Source: Owenia fusiformis (taxonomy: Eukaryota > Annelida > Polychaeta > Sabellida > Oweniidae). From it: a stretch of 64,000 bases of DNA. Position numbers and translations under genes: made by a program. The notes beneath the pieces are model-generated. The model searched no databases and had not been told where the DNA came from. It worked only from the letters and a program-made list of their open reading frames with translations. Position 1 is the stretch's first letter, and each line of letters starts with the position of its first letter. The stretch lies in contig CAIIXF020000001.1 in NCBI GenBank assembly GCA_903813345.2, positions 48,501,885 through 48,565,884 of the forward strand, written 5' to 3'. Below, piece by piece: positions 14,401 to 24,500 of the stretch.

Positions 14401-15052
14401 TTTTGACCAGCTACTGGGTACCAAGTTTGAACCCAGCATGGAGGATTTACTACCCGGTACCCAGTTTTTTCTACAAACCCTTAACTTTAGCGCTACCTTA
14501 CACTTAAGATACCTACCTCAATGTATTAAATAACTCAAAATGTAACTTCTAATATATTGGAACCGCCGATTGTCTGGGTATATCGGCAGAACAGGAACAT
14601 TTTTCTTTTTCATCGAGAGAGATTCCATCACTTTTCAAGATGGCAGTTGGATTTAAAAGGGGATTCCCCGTTTGACTGTCCCGGATGTGACCCGGAAGTA
14701 CCAATAAATGGAGGAATTTGACGGTTAAAATAAGTTAAATATTACACGCAAATATTGCGATCAAAAACGAAAATTACTTCGTTCTGCCGATAAACCCAGA
14801 CAATTGTGGATTTGTCACCTACACGAAAAGAATGCTAAATTACCAAGGAATCTGTTGAAGTAGGTATCTGAAGTGTAAGAAGCGTAAAAAAATTCTCCCA
14901 TGTTGTAATCGCACAGGCAAAAGATTGAGATGTTCTCAGGACTGTAGTCCTGGTACCGGGATAACCTACAGTAAAACCAAATGAAGATATCCTTACCATG
15001 TACGTTCATATTCTGTCTCCCACTTGTAGCCCTTTTCTTGTTCATCATCCAT
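5415..15052 (-). CDS. GTF2H2: TFIIH core subunit p44 (GTF2H2/Ssl1 homologue), 10 exons
   Basis: p44 is the TFIIH subunit that binds and stimulates the XPD helicase in transcription initiation and nucleotide excision repair. Coding exons (minus): 15052-14997, 12179-12065, 11735-11649, 9540-9435, 9124-8928, 8583-8324, 6911-6808, 6637-6532, 6248-6209, 5564-5415. Phases agree at every junction; total 1221 nt, 406 residues (human about 395). A vWA-like domain begins near residue 58 ([15 protein letters not shown], with the D-x-S start). [14 protein letters not shown] and [13 protein letters not shown] are hallmark segments. A C4 zinc cluster has C291, C294, C305 and C308, and the C-terminal RING-like cluster runs from C346 to C386, ending CPGC. 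Start choice: the ATG at 15050-15052 leads directly into [19 protein letters not shown], matching the family's N-terminus. It is head-to-head with OPA1. Exon 6 ends at a large array of copied donor sites. The family assignment is secure; the 5' UTR was not mapped. Confidence 0.95.
5735..5970 (-). repeat. Dispersed repeat ('GGCGTCTGTAACAAATGGCAG' family), two units
   Basis: In the last intron of GTF2H2, two related stretches (about 5755-5815 and 5905-5965) contain the reverse complement of 'tgtaacaaatggcaggtggtgacatttt'. The same phrase recurs near 31680-31735, 39755-39885 and 58690-58760, and in part at 57830-58045. This identifies a dispersed repeat. I cannot assign it to a class. Confidence 0.6.
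8001..8324 (-). repeat. 19-bp tandem array, every unit a splice-donor copy (GTF2H2 exon 6)
   Basis: Seventeen perfect 19-bp units, plus one diverged unit at the far end. Read on the minus strand, each unit is TGCATGTG followed by GTAAGTTCCAG. The first unit is the real end of GTF2H2 exon 6 (last exon base 8324) and its donor; the others repeat the same junction at 8305, 8286 and so on down to 8020. Each unit therefore carries a near-consensus donor and a TTCCAG acceptor-like hexamer. Because exon 6 ends in phase 2, splicing at any later copy would read TGG TAA and terminate at once. Confidence 0.95.
9653..11496 (-). mobile_element. 'TTATCCCATCGAACGAAG'-type repeat element, interrupted by a transposon
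   Basis: The element lies in reverse orientation in the GTF2H2 intron between exons 3 and 4. One end reads 'acaacggcaatgccaaagcg' at about 9653 and the other 'ttcgttcgatgggataat' at about 11476-11494. The termini carry CCCATCGAAC in inverted form. Inside are units of about 125 bp built on 'aaaatggcggccatttt', 'aacaaaatcgctccactac' and 'accaaaagtgt', and a (GGAC)n-rich stretch near 11437-11452. At about 9704-10694 it is split by a foldback transposon, listed separately. Other copies in the window are at 19.2, 29.1, 36.5, 36.8 and 54.8 kb. Confidence 0.75.
9705..10694 (+). mobile_element. Foldback Tc1/mariner-like transposon remnant
   Basis: Long terminal inverted repeats: 9705 onward begins agggtgtctcaaaaaaatgt and matches the reverse complement of the sequence ending at 10694, with similarity reaching inward for 250 bp or more. 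Between them a + frame at about 10323-10459 reads [12 protein letters not shown], followed by a basic helical segment ending KTFDQKYQM and a stop. This resembles the C-terminal region after the catalytic core of some DDE transposases of the mariner type, with in-frame stops upstream. It is inactive. It sits inside another repeat element, so it inserted later. Confidence 0.65.
12803..12933. mobile_element. Small foldback element, GC-rich arms
   Basis: Left arm 'tcgaatacaccccgcagggc' followed by 'taggcacaaacgtttt' pairs with right arm 'aaagcttttgtgcctagccc' followed by 'caaggggtgtattcgatgat'. The arms are about 50 bp with a short central spacer. It lies in the first GTF2H2 intron. Its base composition is visibly more GC-rich than its surroundings, which suggests a separate origin. 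No coding potential. Confidence 0.7.
13478..14502. mobile_element. Large foldback element, arms about 310 bp
   Basis: The left arm (about 13617-13925) and right arm (about 14153-14490) are near-perfect inverted copies. Shared landmarks are 'gggtttgtagaaaaaa', 'tactgggtagtaaatcctcc', 'cattttaaggctcttttctt', a run of G next to 'tgcgatcgcacc', and 'ggctacgcctatgacattgt'. The spacer is about 230 bp. A single-arm relative sits at about 47270-47445. No transposase frame is visible, so it looks non-autonomous. A smaller hairpin element is inserted at the outer end of the left arm. Confidence 0.8.
13486..13619. mobile_element. Near-perfect 134-bp hairpin (MITE-like) inside the larger foldback
   Basis: 'taaagttaatcaaaagtac' on the left pairs with 'gtacttttgattaacttta' on the right. 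The arms are about 63 bp, contain 'tatttttttgataaagt' and 'caagattttgat', and have only a few mismatches and a loop of about 4 nt. The right arm of the surrounding foldback runs straight from 'gcgctaaagttaa' to 'gggtttgtag' without it, so the hairpin is an insertion. The length would also suit a hairpin small-RNA precursor, but nothing further supports that. Confidence 0.75.
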
Positions 15053-15575
15053 CTTTCTGAACTATTTTCACAATGTACTTTCACTGAGAGCAGCAAATTT
15101 ATCAAAATTAGTCAAAATCAACGAAAATGTGAGTTTTTCAGATTTTACTCGTTCAAAGCTAGGCGCTATATTCAAGATATTGATGAAGTCAATTTTAATT
15201 AATTGATTTTTATAGTACATTTATCTATTTTGGTAATCTACATATTTAGTTATATCGAATAATTATAAGTCATATTGAGATATTGAATACATATAAGTAA
15301 ACCTTTAGTTAATATTAGTTCCTTTAATTTCTCATCATACTAAAGCAACAGCGAATAAAGCTGATAGCTTCGCTGCCATCTTTGAAAATTTTAAGAAAAT
15401 TACAAATTTCGAAAGTTCACTTCATCAACCTACTACTTATAACGTTGAAAACAAACGTAAACGCACTTCATATCTACATTCGGGAGAATGAGTCCTATTT
15501 AGCAATAGTGACTGATGATGCTGGTGAAATTCTGTCTCCCAGAATTATTAGAAGCAGAAGAAATTTGATTTCAAA
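15053..15575. promoter_or_regulatory. Shared head-to-head promoter interval of GTF2H2 and OPA1
   Basis: The two start codons face away from each other with 523 bp between them (GTF2H2 ATG at 15050-15052 on minus, OPA1 ATG at 15576-15578 on plus). Both genes are housekeeping genes and I see no clear TATA box at a suitable place for either. This fits a bidirectional promoter, though transcription starts cannot be placed by eye. The interval also holds the 5' UTRs of both genes. Confidence 0.6.
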
Positions 15576-18500
15576 ATGTTGAGGTGAGCTAGACTATGAA
15601 TCATTGAATTATTTAGAGATACTTTTTAATATGTTGATGTACATTATTGGCCTTTTACTTTGAGTGTCTATGGTTGGTTATAAAAGAATTAGAGTGGCAC
15701 AAGTGCCAAATTTTCAACTTTCGGATAAACAGACCAGTAATTCACTAATTGTCCAATATGTGAGTTACATCATTCTTTTTATTAGAATTATTAGACTATA
15801 CTTATATACATGATGTCATATTACAATTGTTTCTGTTTTCAGTTCTTCATGCCAGAGATGTGTACAGCTGGCCTTACGCAAACAGGTCAAACATGCTTCC
15901 ACCTTCAATGTCATACTGCCATACACGACATCCAGAACACTGCCAAAATATGGCTCGCTCAAACCAATGTCCTCTAAAAACATTGCATTGCTATATCAAT
16001 TGCGCAGATATCATGTATTTAACACTAGAATTCCTAGATCTTTGACAAGGCCAAATCTAAAATATCATCAACAGTATAGAAATATAGGAGTTTTCAGACC
16101 AATGGCACGACTATTGAAGTTGCGTTATATCTTATTCACATCAGCTGTTGGAGGAGGGGTTGCCATAAATAATGTAAGTCACAGTGTTTTTAATGTCATT
16201 GTCCTAAATCATTTTATTTATTTGGAGTACAAAGTGTTCTCCCCAGGAGTATTAACTTTAATTATATTCCATAGTTGCAAAAAATAACGAGGGACATACA
16301 GCTAGCCGTATTCAAGAACTTATCAAACGAAAAAGTCAATTGTTTTAACATAATGCAAATATTTTCTTATGAATTATTTTTCAGACTTATGAATCATGGA
16401 AAGACAAACTTCCAGACTTGACATGGATGAAGGATATATTCCCAGATCAAAGCAAAGTTGATAAATGGAATGAAACCTTCAAGAAATTCACATCAAAGAT
16501 GTCACTACCAGAAAAGGTATTTGAATAAAATAATTTTATTTTTCAAATTGATAATAACGTACGCAATAAATTCAGTAATAAAAAATTATGAAACAACGAA
16601 ACACTGTGCATGAAAAGAAAAATCTTGCTTAGAAAGATTCCTCAACATGTAATTATATTACAAAAAAGATGTATTACTATGTATTTTGAATTGAAATGTG
16701 TACAATATTATGAAAATTGACTTGTTTTAGGGCTGGCTCAGAAATAATGTTCCCGCAGTAAAGTCCATAAAAGACTGGTTTGATGATGTGACTGGAGGGG
16801 ACTCAAAGTCCCTCTTCACTGAAGGTAAGTTCACTGAGGCTAAGGAATCGGATGTCACATGAAAAAAAGTTTACACATCTCCTATGGTATTTTGCAAAGT
16901 CTGTTCAGTGAAAATACCACTGACTAAAATCTACTTCTACATTCATTCAATAGTAATGAAGCCTTCCCCACAAACGAAGCAGGTCATCGTTAAATCTGCT
17001 CACGTTTTCAGTGGGTCCTCCTCAATCCTCATGCTTTCAGCGGGTCCTCATCCTGTTTTCACTGGGTCTACTAGAACACCTTTATTGATGTATTTTGCTT
17101 CCCACAGTAGATGTACTTGTACATTAATTTTGGATCATACCCATATACAGGGTGAGGTAAAAAAGGTAACCCAAACAAATCATAATGACTCTGCCATCAG
17201 GTTTGGGTTTTTAATCATATTTGATACAATTAAACCATGTTCAATGTTCTTTCATTCCACCAAGTATGATTGTCTATTTTAAATGGTCACTATTTTCTGA
17301 CCATTTTACAAAACATGCACAAAATGCCGATATTGTCTTTAGAGGGAGACTTGAACGCATCATGTGAAGTTTTCTGACTACACATTCAGATATCTTGTGT
17401 CTTGATTTTGGTATGTTTTGGCATTTTGACCATGTTTTGTAAAATGGCCATAAAATTCTGACCATTTTGAATATGAAACTTACTAGAATGAAAGATCATT
17501 GAACAAGGTCCAGTTGTACCAAATATGCCTTAAAACCCATCCTGGATTACTGTGCTATTAAGATTTATTTGGGTTACCTTTTTTGGCTTATCCTGTATGA
17601 GATCATCTCTAAATTCTGAGGGTTTCCCTTCTTTTGCTAATTAGAAGCTATTTTGTAAAATGGTGGCCATTTTTATTTGTGTTATTGTATTATGTTAGTA
17701 TTACACATTTTCTATTAAGAATTTACCTATATGGTGCGCATTTAAAAAAAATTTCATGAAGGCCTGATCAGAAAGTAACGATGTCCCATTCAGCTAGATA
17801 ATCATACACCAAAAGTAGTGACACTTTAAGCTAATGCAATTTAGGGAAACAACACTATAACACATGTATATTGAAAGAACAATTTTATTGTCAGACCTAC
17901 ACTGTACTCACTCTTATAGATACAAGATCACTAAGAAAACATGTTCCAAACTATATATACAGTACATACGTACATGTTTTGCTGATTTTTCAGGTGTACC
18001 ATTGATTGCGAGCAGCTCTGGCCATGTAATAGGTGTGTAGAGTAGAATACAAGATATAATATACTCAAGTCACTTTACAAGATTCAATACTCAAGTCAGA
18101 TAAATAATAAAATACTCAAGCCACAATGCAATACTAAATCTAAAGCCATGATACCAGAAATACCACAAGAATAACACTTTTTACATTCATAACAAAGTGG
18201 GGAGGCATAATATAGAATGAAAGAAATATAAGTACTTGAGTTACTCTATTTTACATAATGTAATGCTAACCATTAGTTAAACATCCCCATCCTTGGTGTT
18301 ACCCTAAACTCATTAGATCTTGCTATACCCAATATCCTCTTACTTAGAATTGATAATTTTACACCTTGGCTTTCAACCAATCAGAGAGCCTACAAAGCAA
18401 TGTCAAACACAAACACAATCAAAACAGAGAAATATTATTGAAAATCAAACATGTAAATGAGTTTTATGGAAATGGTAGCTGAACATTTACCAGCTCTGAT

Positions 18501-21500
18501 TGGCTGAAGTGAGTTCAAACATCTTTTCCTAATGTTAAGAGTGTTAGAAGTGTATAACTTATAATGGGTCATTAAACGTGTATATAAGAGTATTACTCTT
18601 GAATTCTGCACCAGATACACAAAACTCTGATCTCACCGTATCATTGTTTTGTAACATCATTGTGCCAGAGCTGCTCAGTTATAATATAGACTGGAGCTAG
18701 TCTGTTATTCTTAAGGATATACATAGCTATAACAATTGAATATACTGTATACCAAAAAATGAGGGAATTTTTTTCTTGTTGATCTAAATGGTGGCATTAT
18801 ATTTATAGATGGCAGCATTAATGAAGTTGTGAGGGATGTAGCTGATCCCCATGGCAACAACAGAGACGGTGGATCATGGGTGCCCCCAGATACTCGTGCG
18901 GTATGTTGTATTCTCAATTTTCATCCTTAACCTACTATACATGTGAGGAATAAGCTTAAATTTTGTGATGTACCATTATTTGATTTTATTTAATGGTAAG
19001 AAACATCATGTGACTTGTATTTTACTATGCAAGGTATATAAATTACATTATCGAAAGGCTGACTATTCACAAATGTTTTAAGCCAGTTTTGAGGAGAAGT
19101 TAGACAAAGGAGACTGATATATGTACATGTATGGCTACTTACATGATGAATGGTCTTAAAATTTTCATATCTCCTATTTTTTTTTTCAATGTGATGGGGT
19201 CATTCCCACAAGTTATTATCCCAACGAACGAAGTTCGGTAGGGATATAGTGAAGCCCTCCGTCCTTCAGTCCGTCAGTCTGTCCGTCTGTCCGTCCGGAA
19301 GATAACTCAAATACGAGTTGACGGATTTTCTTCATATTTAGTGGAAAGATGTATATTGGTGAATAGTTGTACGCAAAAAAAACATTTTTTTCAAGATGGC
19401 CGCCACTTTAAAAATGACGGGACTTTTTCGCAAAAACCATAAATTTTTCATTCTAAACCAAAGTAATTAATATTATTGTTTCAAATTTTGGTAGTATATT
19501 CGCAACAACTATCTTTTTCACATATATTCCGTGTTTTTCATCGATGTAAAATTCAAAATGGCCGTCTAATGTACGATTTCGCAATAATGTTTTGATCCCT
19601 TCAAAGTATGGCTATATTATACTCAAATTGAAGGAATTTTTGAGTAGATCACAATTATGGTATTATTCTTCAGATTTGTACCTCAGAAAATTCAAAATGG
19701 CTGCTTTGCAGGAATTCGCAATTCTAAAATCTAAATTTTTCAATTTTAACCAAAGTAATGAGTATAATTGATTGGAATTCGGTAATTGATATTTTGTTCG
19801 TTGGGATTTGCTACTCCGCGGAGTTGCCATTGTCTAGTTTATCTGGTCTGGGTCCTTTGCATTTTGGTAACTATGTCAACCATACCTGATTATTTTTGGT
19901 GTACTTTATGTTTTTTTCCTGGATTCATGTTTCCAAAAATGGAAATGTCTGTTGCATCACCTCTCATACTCTTAACTCACTATAGCTGACAAACAATGCA
20001 TTTTAATCAAAGGCACATGATCATGTCTATTTACAATGAACATTCTAATTGATCTAATTGTGAAATTGAGGATGAATATTGACCCGAAGAAAGACTGAAG
20101 TGATGAAGTAAGGTGCGCTACTTGGTAACAGTTGCACATAACAATGAAAATTGTGGGAAGTTGTCACTCATGTCGCTAATGCAGCTTTGAAACCTGTTTT
20201 GGTGTGACAAAAATAAGAGTTAAAATGAAAGAAACAGAGGTTATGTTATCAAGAACAAAAATAACTTCTAATATACATACAGGATATTAAGCATAGGCAA
20301 AACATTTATTTGCATCATCATATAATATTTTTGCAAACTAAATTAGATAATATTTTTGTTATGTATTTAAATGAACTCTCTGTTGTGTCTTTCAGCCAAG
20401 AAATGACAAGGAAAAGATTGACCAGCTGCAAGATGAAATACTTCATACACAAGTAAGTAGATTTTGTGTTTGTTCATTCAAGACTCTGTAAAATTTTATC
20501 AAGTTGTGTTTAGATTATTTTTGAGATTTTTGAAACAGTAACTTTTCTATTTCACATGATTCTATTTTACATGATGATGAACATTGTAAGTCATGTTTAT
20601 TGTTTATGCAGATTCGTTACCAGAAGGAGATAGAACGCTTAGAAAAAGAAAATAAGGATCTACGAAAAACAATCTTGCTGAAAGATTCAAGGAAAGGTGG
20701 AAAAGTCAGACAAATGAAGGTAATATTCTCTATTTGTAAAATATAACCAAGTTCACTATTTTTTATTGGTATTTGCAAGCATGAAAATTCTCATCATACA
20801 TATCCACCATAATTTATGGAGTATGTTCGATTAAATTAAATATCTTCGTGTCGATAAAAAAATGTGTTACAGATTTGTGCAAAGAAGCTATATGTTTTCT
20901 AACTGTCTTCTTTGAAACACTTGTCCATAGCAAAGTCAACTACTCTTCTTTACTTACACTAGTATCAGCTGTCATGTGAATTGAAATTGTCAATGCTTGC
21001 CATGTTTCAGAAGTCGCTTATTGACATGTACTCTGATGCACTTGATGAACTGAGTGACTATGACTCCAGTTATAACACACAGGATCAATTACCAAGAGTG
21101 AGTGTTCTTTCATATTAGCATGTGTATACAAATTGTAACTATGAGTTGTCAATATTTGTTATTTAAAAGGAAGGGTATGCAATATCAGGAACTCTTTGAC
21201 TCAAAATGTCCGTTTAGTTGGATAATACAGTCTAGAAAATTCTAATTCAGCCTTTTACATGTCTTTTATCACATTACTGCTATGAAATTGTCCTGAAATC
21301 TGTTTGGATGTTTTTCATATGAGGACATTACATATTCACTGGTGCTTCATTAGTGGCAATCTCATTCACAATGTGTCTTGATTTAGGTTGTAGTTGTCGG
21401 AGATCAAAGTTCTGGAAAGACCAGTGTGCTAGAGATGATAGCCCAAGCTAGGATATTTCCTAGGTAAGCCAGACAACAGGTTGTCAATCTTTATAATGTA

Positions 21501-24500
21501 ATGTGAAAATTATTGCTAAATAAATAAAAACAGAGTGCAGCATTTATGCTTGGAAGTTCTCTGATAATTTTTTTTTCATGAATTTCCAATAAACTTGCTT
21601 AAAGTTAGATTATGGCGACAATCTCATATTTCCACATTGTTCAAATCGCTCCTGAAACAACTCTGTCTGAATGTATTGAATTGATTAAAAGTTTGATCGT
21701 ATATTCTTATCTAACGAAGTTCTACTTGTTTAAGTAGGTTTGCGTATTGAAATCTGTTCCAGAACTTACTTATAGCATCATATTTTTCTATCGTCTTTTC
21801 ATTTCACTGAGATATTTATTTCATATTTCAGAGGTTCGGGTGAGATGATGACACGGTCCCCAGTAAAAGTTACACTTAGTGAGGGACCGTATCATATAGC
21901 AAAGTTCAAGGACAGTACTCGTGAATTTGACCTCACTAAGGAATCAGACCTATCAGCTTTGAGGAAAGAAGTGGAAATTCGCATGAAAGCAAGCTGCACT
22001 GATGGACAGACCATTAGTAGTGAGGTACAAAAAACTTTGTCCTGGGAAAATCTCAAGTGGTATTCAAGATCTGAATAATACTGTAGAACAAAGTATGTCA
22101 AGCAAGGCCAAATACAATTTGTTCTTTGTTTAGCATAGGTACTCTGATCAAATAGATAAGTGCTTAAAAGAAATATTTAATTAAATTGTCATGGAACATT
22201 GTAATTTAAAGATGACCTTGTATGATTTGATTACAGACAATTTCCATGAGTGTGCAAGGGCCAGGATTACAAAGAATTGTCCTCGTTGATTTACCTGGCA
22301 TCATCAGTGTAAGTACATCTAATAAAAACAAGTGTTTTATAGTTCAATGAAAGTGTGAGTAACATGGAAGCGTAATTCTAAGTATAAATCCTATGTATTA
22401 AATAATTAAATAAAGATATCCATATCTTAAATGTGTTCATTTATCTATTGCTTAATTTGTGTTTTTAGACAGTTACCAAGGATATGACTGGTGATACAAA
22501 AGATAAAATCCGAGGACTTTGCAGCACATATATGGAAAACCCAAATGCCATCATTTTATGCATTCAGGGTAAGATATGTTATGTATGTGATTGCAAATGA
22601 TAGCAAATCAAAATAATAAAAAAATTTCACAAAATATTTCCTTTTTTCGTTAAATACGGTTTTTTGAGGTTGGGTTGATTCCATCTTCATATCTTTGTTG
22701 TTGACACAATATTATAATTAAGTTTGTGTTTAGCTTTCTGATAAAGTGAAATTTCCTTTTGTAGATGGATCAATAGATGCAGAGAGAAGCAATGTTACAG
22801 ACTTGGTTAGCTCAATGGACCCCAGTGGAAAGCGTACCATCTTTGTGCTCACTAAAGTCGACATGGCAGAGAGCAGTCTCTATAACCCAGAGAGGGTGAG
22901 CTTTTATGTTATACATCAGAGGCGTAGCGTGGATATTTTGTGAGTGTACGCCAGCTCCCCCCAAGAAAACTTGAAAATGATATTGCATTTGAGGCATTCT
23001 TGGGCGTTTTAAAACACAAATGTTCAACTGATATGGACTAATAACATGCAAATTATTGGCCATTTTTATCCATTTTTAAAGTGAAGCGCAATTCAATATA
23101 TAAAATCAACTTTTCTCTTAATTATGAGAGTACGCCATGGCATTTTATGCGTGTATGACGGTATGCCATTGTACATAAACAAATACTGTAACCAGGTTTA
23201 TAGATTTGAATTGGAATTAAAATATCAATTTTTTCACTTTTATAAATATTTTGTCATCATCTCTATTGGGTGCAAATTTGTTAATGAAAACACAGAATGA
23301 AGTTCTGCGCTTAGGGCTGGTGTGAAAAAGTCAGTCTACCTTAGTGGGGATCGAACTCGCTCAATATCTATTTTCTTTTGCCCCATGATCGAACCCGCTC
23401 AATATCTATTTTGTCTTTGACCCATGCTCAAATCCCTTTTATTTGGTCTATGTTTGAATTTATGCCTTCATTCTGAAGTTGAATCTAGTTCATGCCCTAG
23501 TTCATGAATCTAGTTCAACAATCCCTGTGCACTATCAGAAATAGATTGCCAAATGGTTCAACTACAGATAAAAAACTGGTCATAGAAGGCTTCCTTGTCA
23601 ACTTGTACCCAAGACAAGTCGTACCCAAGACAACTGGTACCCAAGTTATAATGTGGCTCAAATAAGCCTCAATGTTTTTTTGAATTTAGAAGACATTTTT
23701 TTCTTAATGGATTAAGTAAAGCATTTTGATTTAACTTGAATCCCTTTTTTATTAATAAAAAAAGTGCTTGTTCTCAACAATTTTTGTCAAACATATATTT
23801 AAATAAATATAATTACAACAATGACTTTTCTACAAATGAATCAAACAATTAATTTAGTGTGTTTCGAGAAAGTTTAAAGGAAGTTTAATCTGTTATTTTA
23901 TTCCAATTGGAACTAAATTGGATTATGTTTGAGTACATGCGTGTCAAAATATATCAAGTATGAATAAGTACCAAAATGATATTTGATATTATATTATTAT
24001 ATATATTATATTATTCAAAATATATTATTGCTACATGAATATAACTTCTGATAATATGAAATCCTAGACAAATAGATTATCTGTTTAATAAGAAATTAGG
24101 CCCAAGATTTGATAAATCAATACATTTATAATGATACCATCTTTCAAGATGAATTAAATCTGTCACTTGTTCCAAACACTCATAAACATACAATATTTTG
24201 AAAAATGATTATGAATGTGTAGAATAAATATATGTCTCTTCACTCGAACATCCAATATAAAATAATAGTTACAATAAATTGACACTCAAAGCTCAAAATG
24301 TCACAAAATTAAATCAATTTCTTCTGAAAATTCTTCAGACTTCTTAACAGTATATTACAATTATAATATGTATATCTATACACAAGTCATTCCCAGTCCA
24401 ACTCTTGATTCAAAACAAAATATATACTAAGGTACGAGTTGTCTTGGGTACCAGTTGTCTTGGGTACAACTTGTCTTGGGTACAAGTTGACCAATTACCC

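Noticed and set aside
15382-15582. 66-codon open frame just before OPA1 as its N-terminus
   Set aside because: It ends in a stop at the OPA1 exon 1 donor and its frame does not continue into exon 2. The short ATG TTG AG start in another frame joins in phase.
22915-23350. Sequence after OPA1 exon 14 ('agaggcgtagcgtggatatt') as a delimited transposon
   Set aside because: It resembles fragments of common repeats with 'ggcgtagc' ends, but I could not find matching termini.
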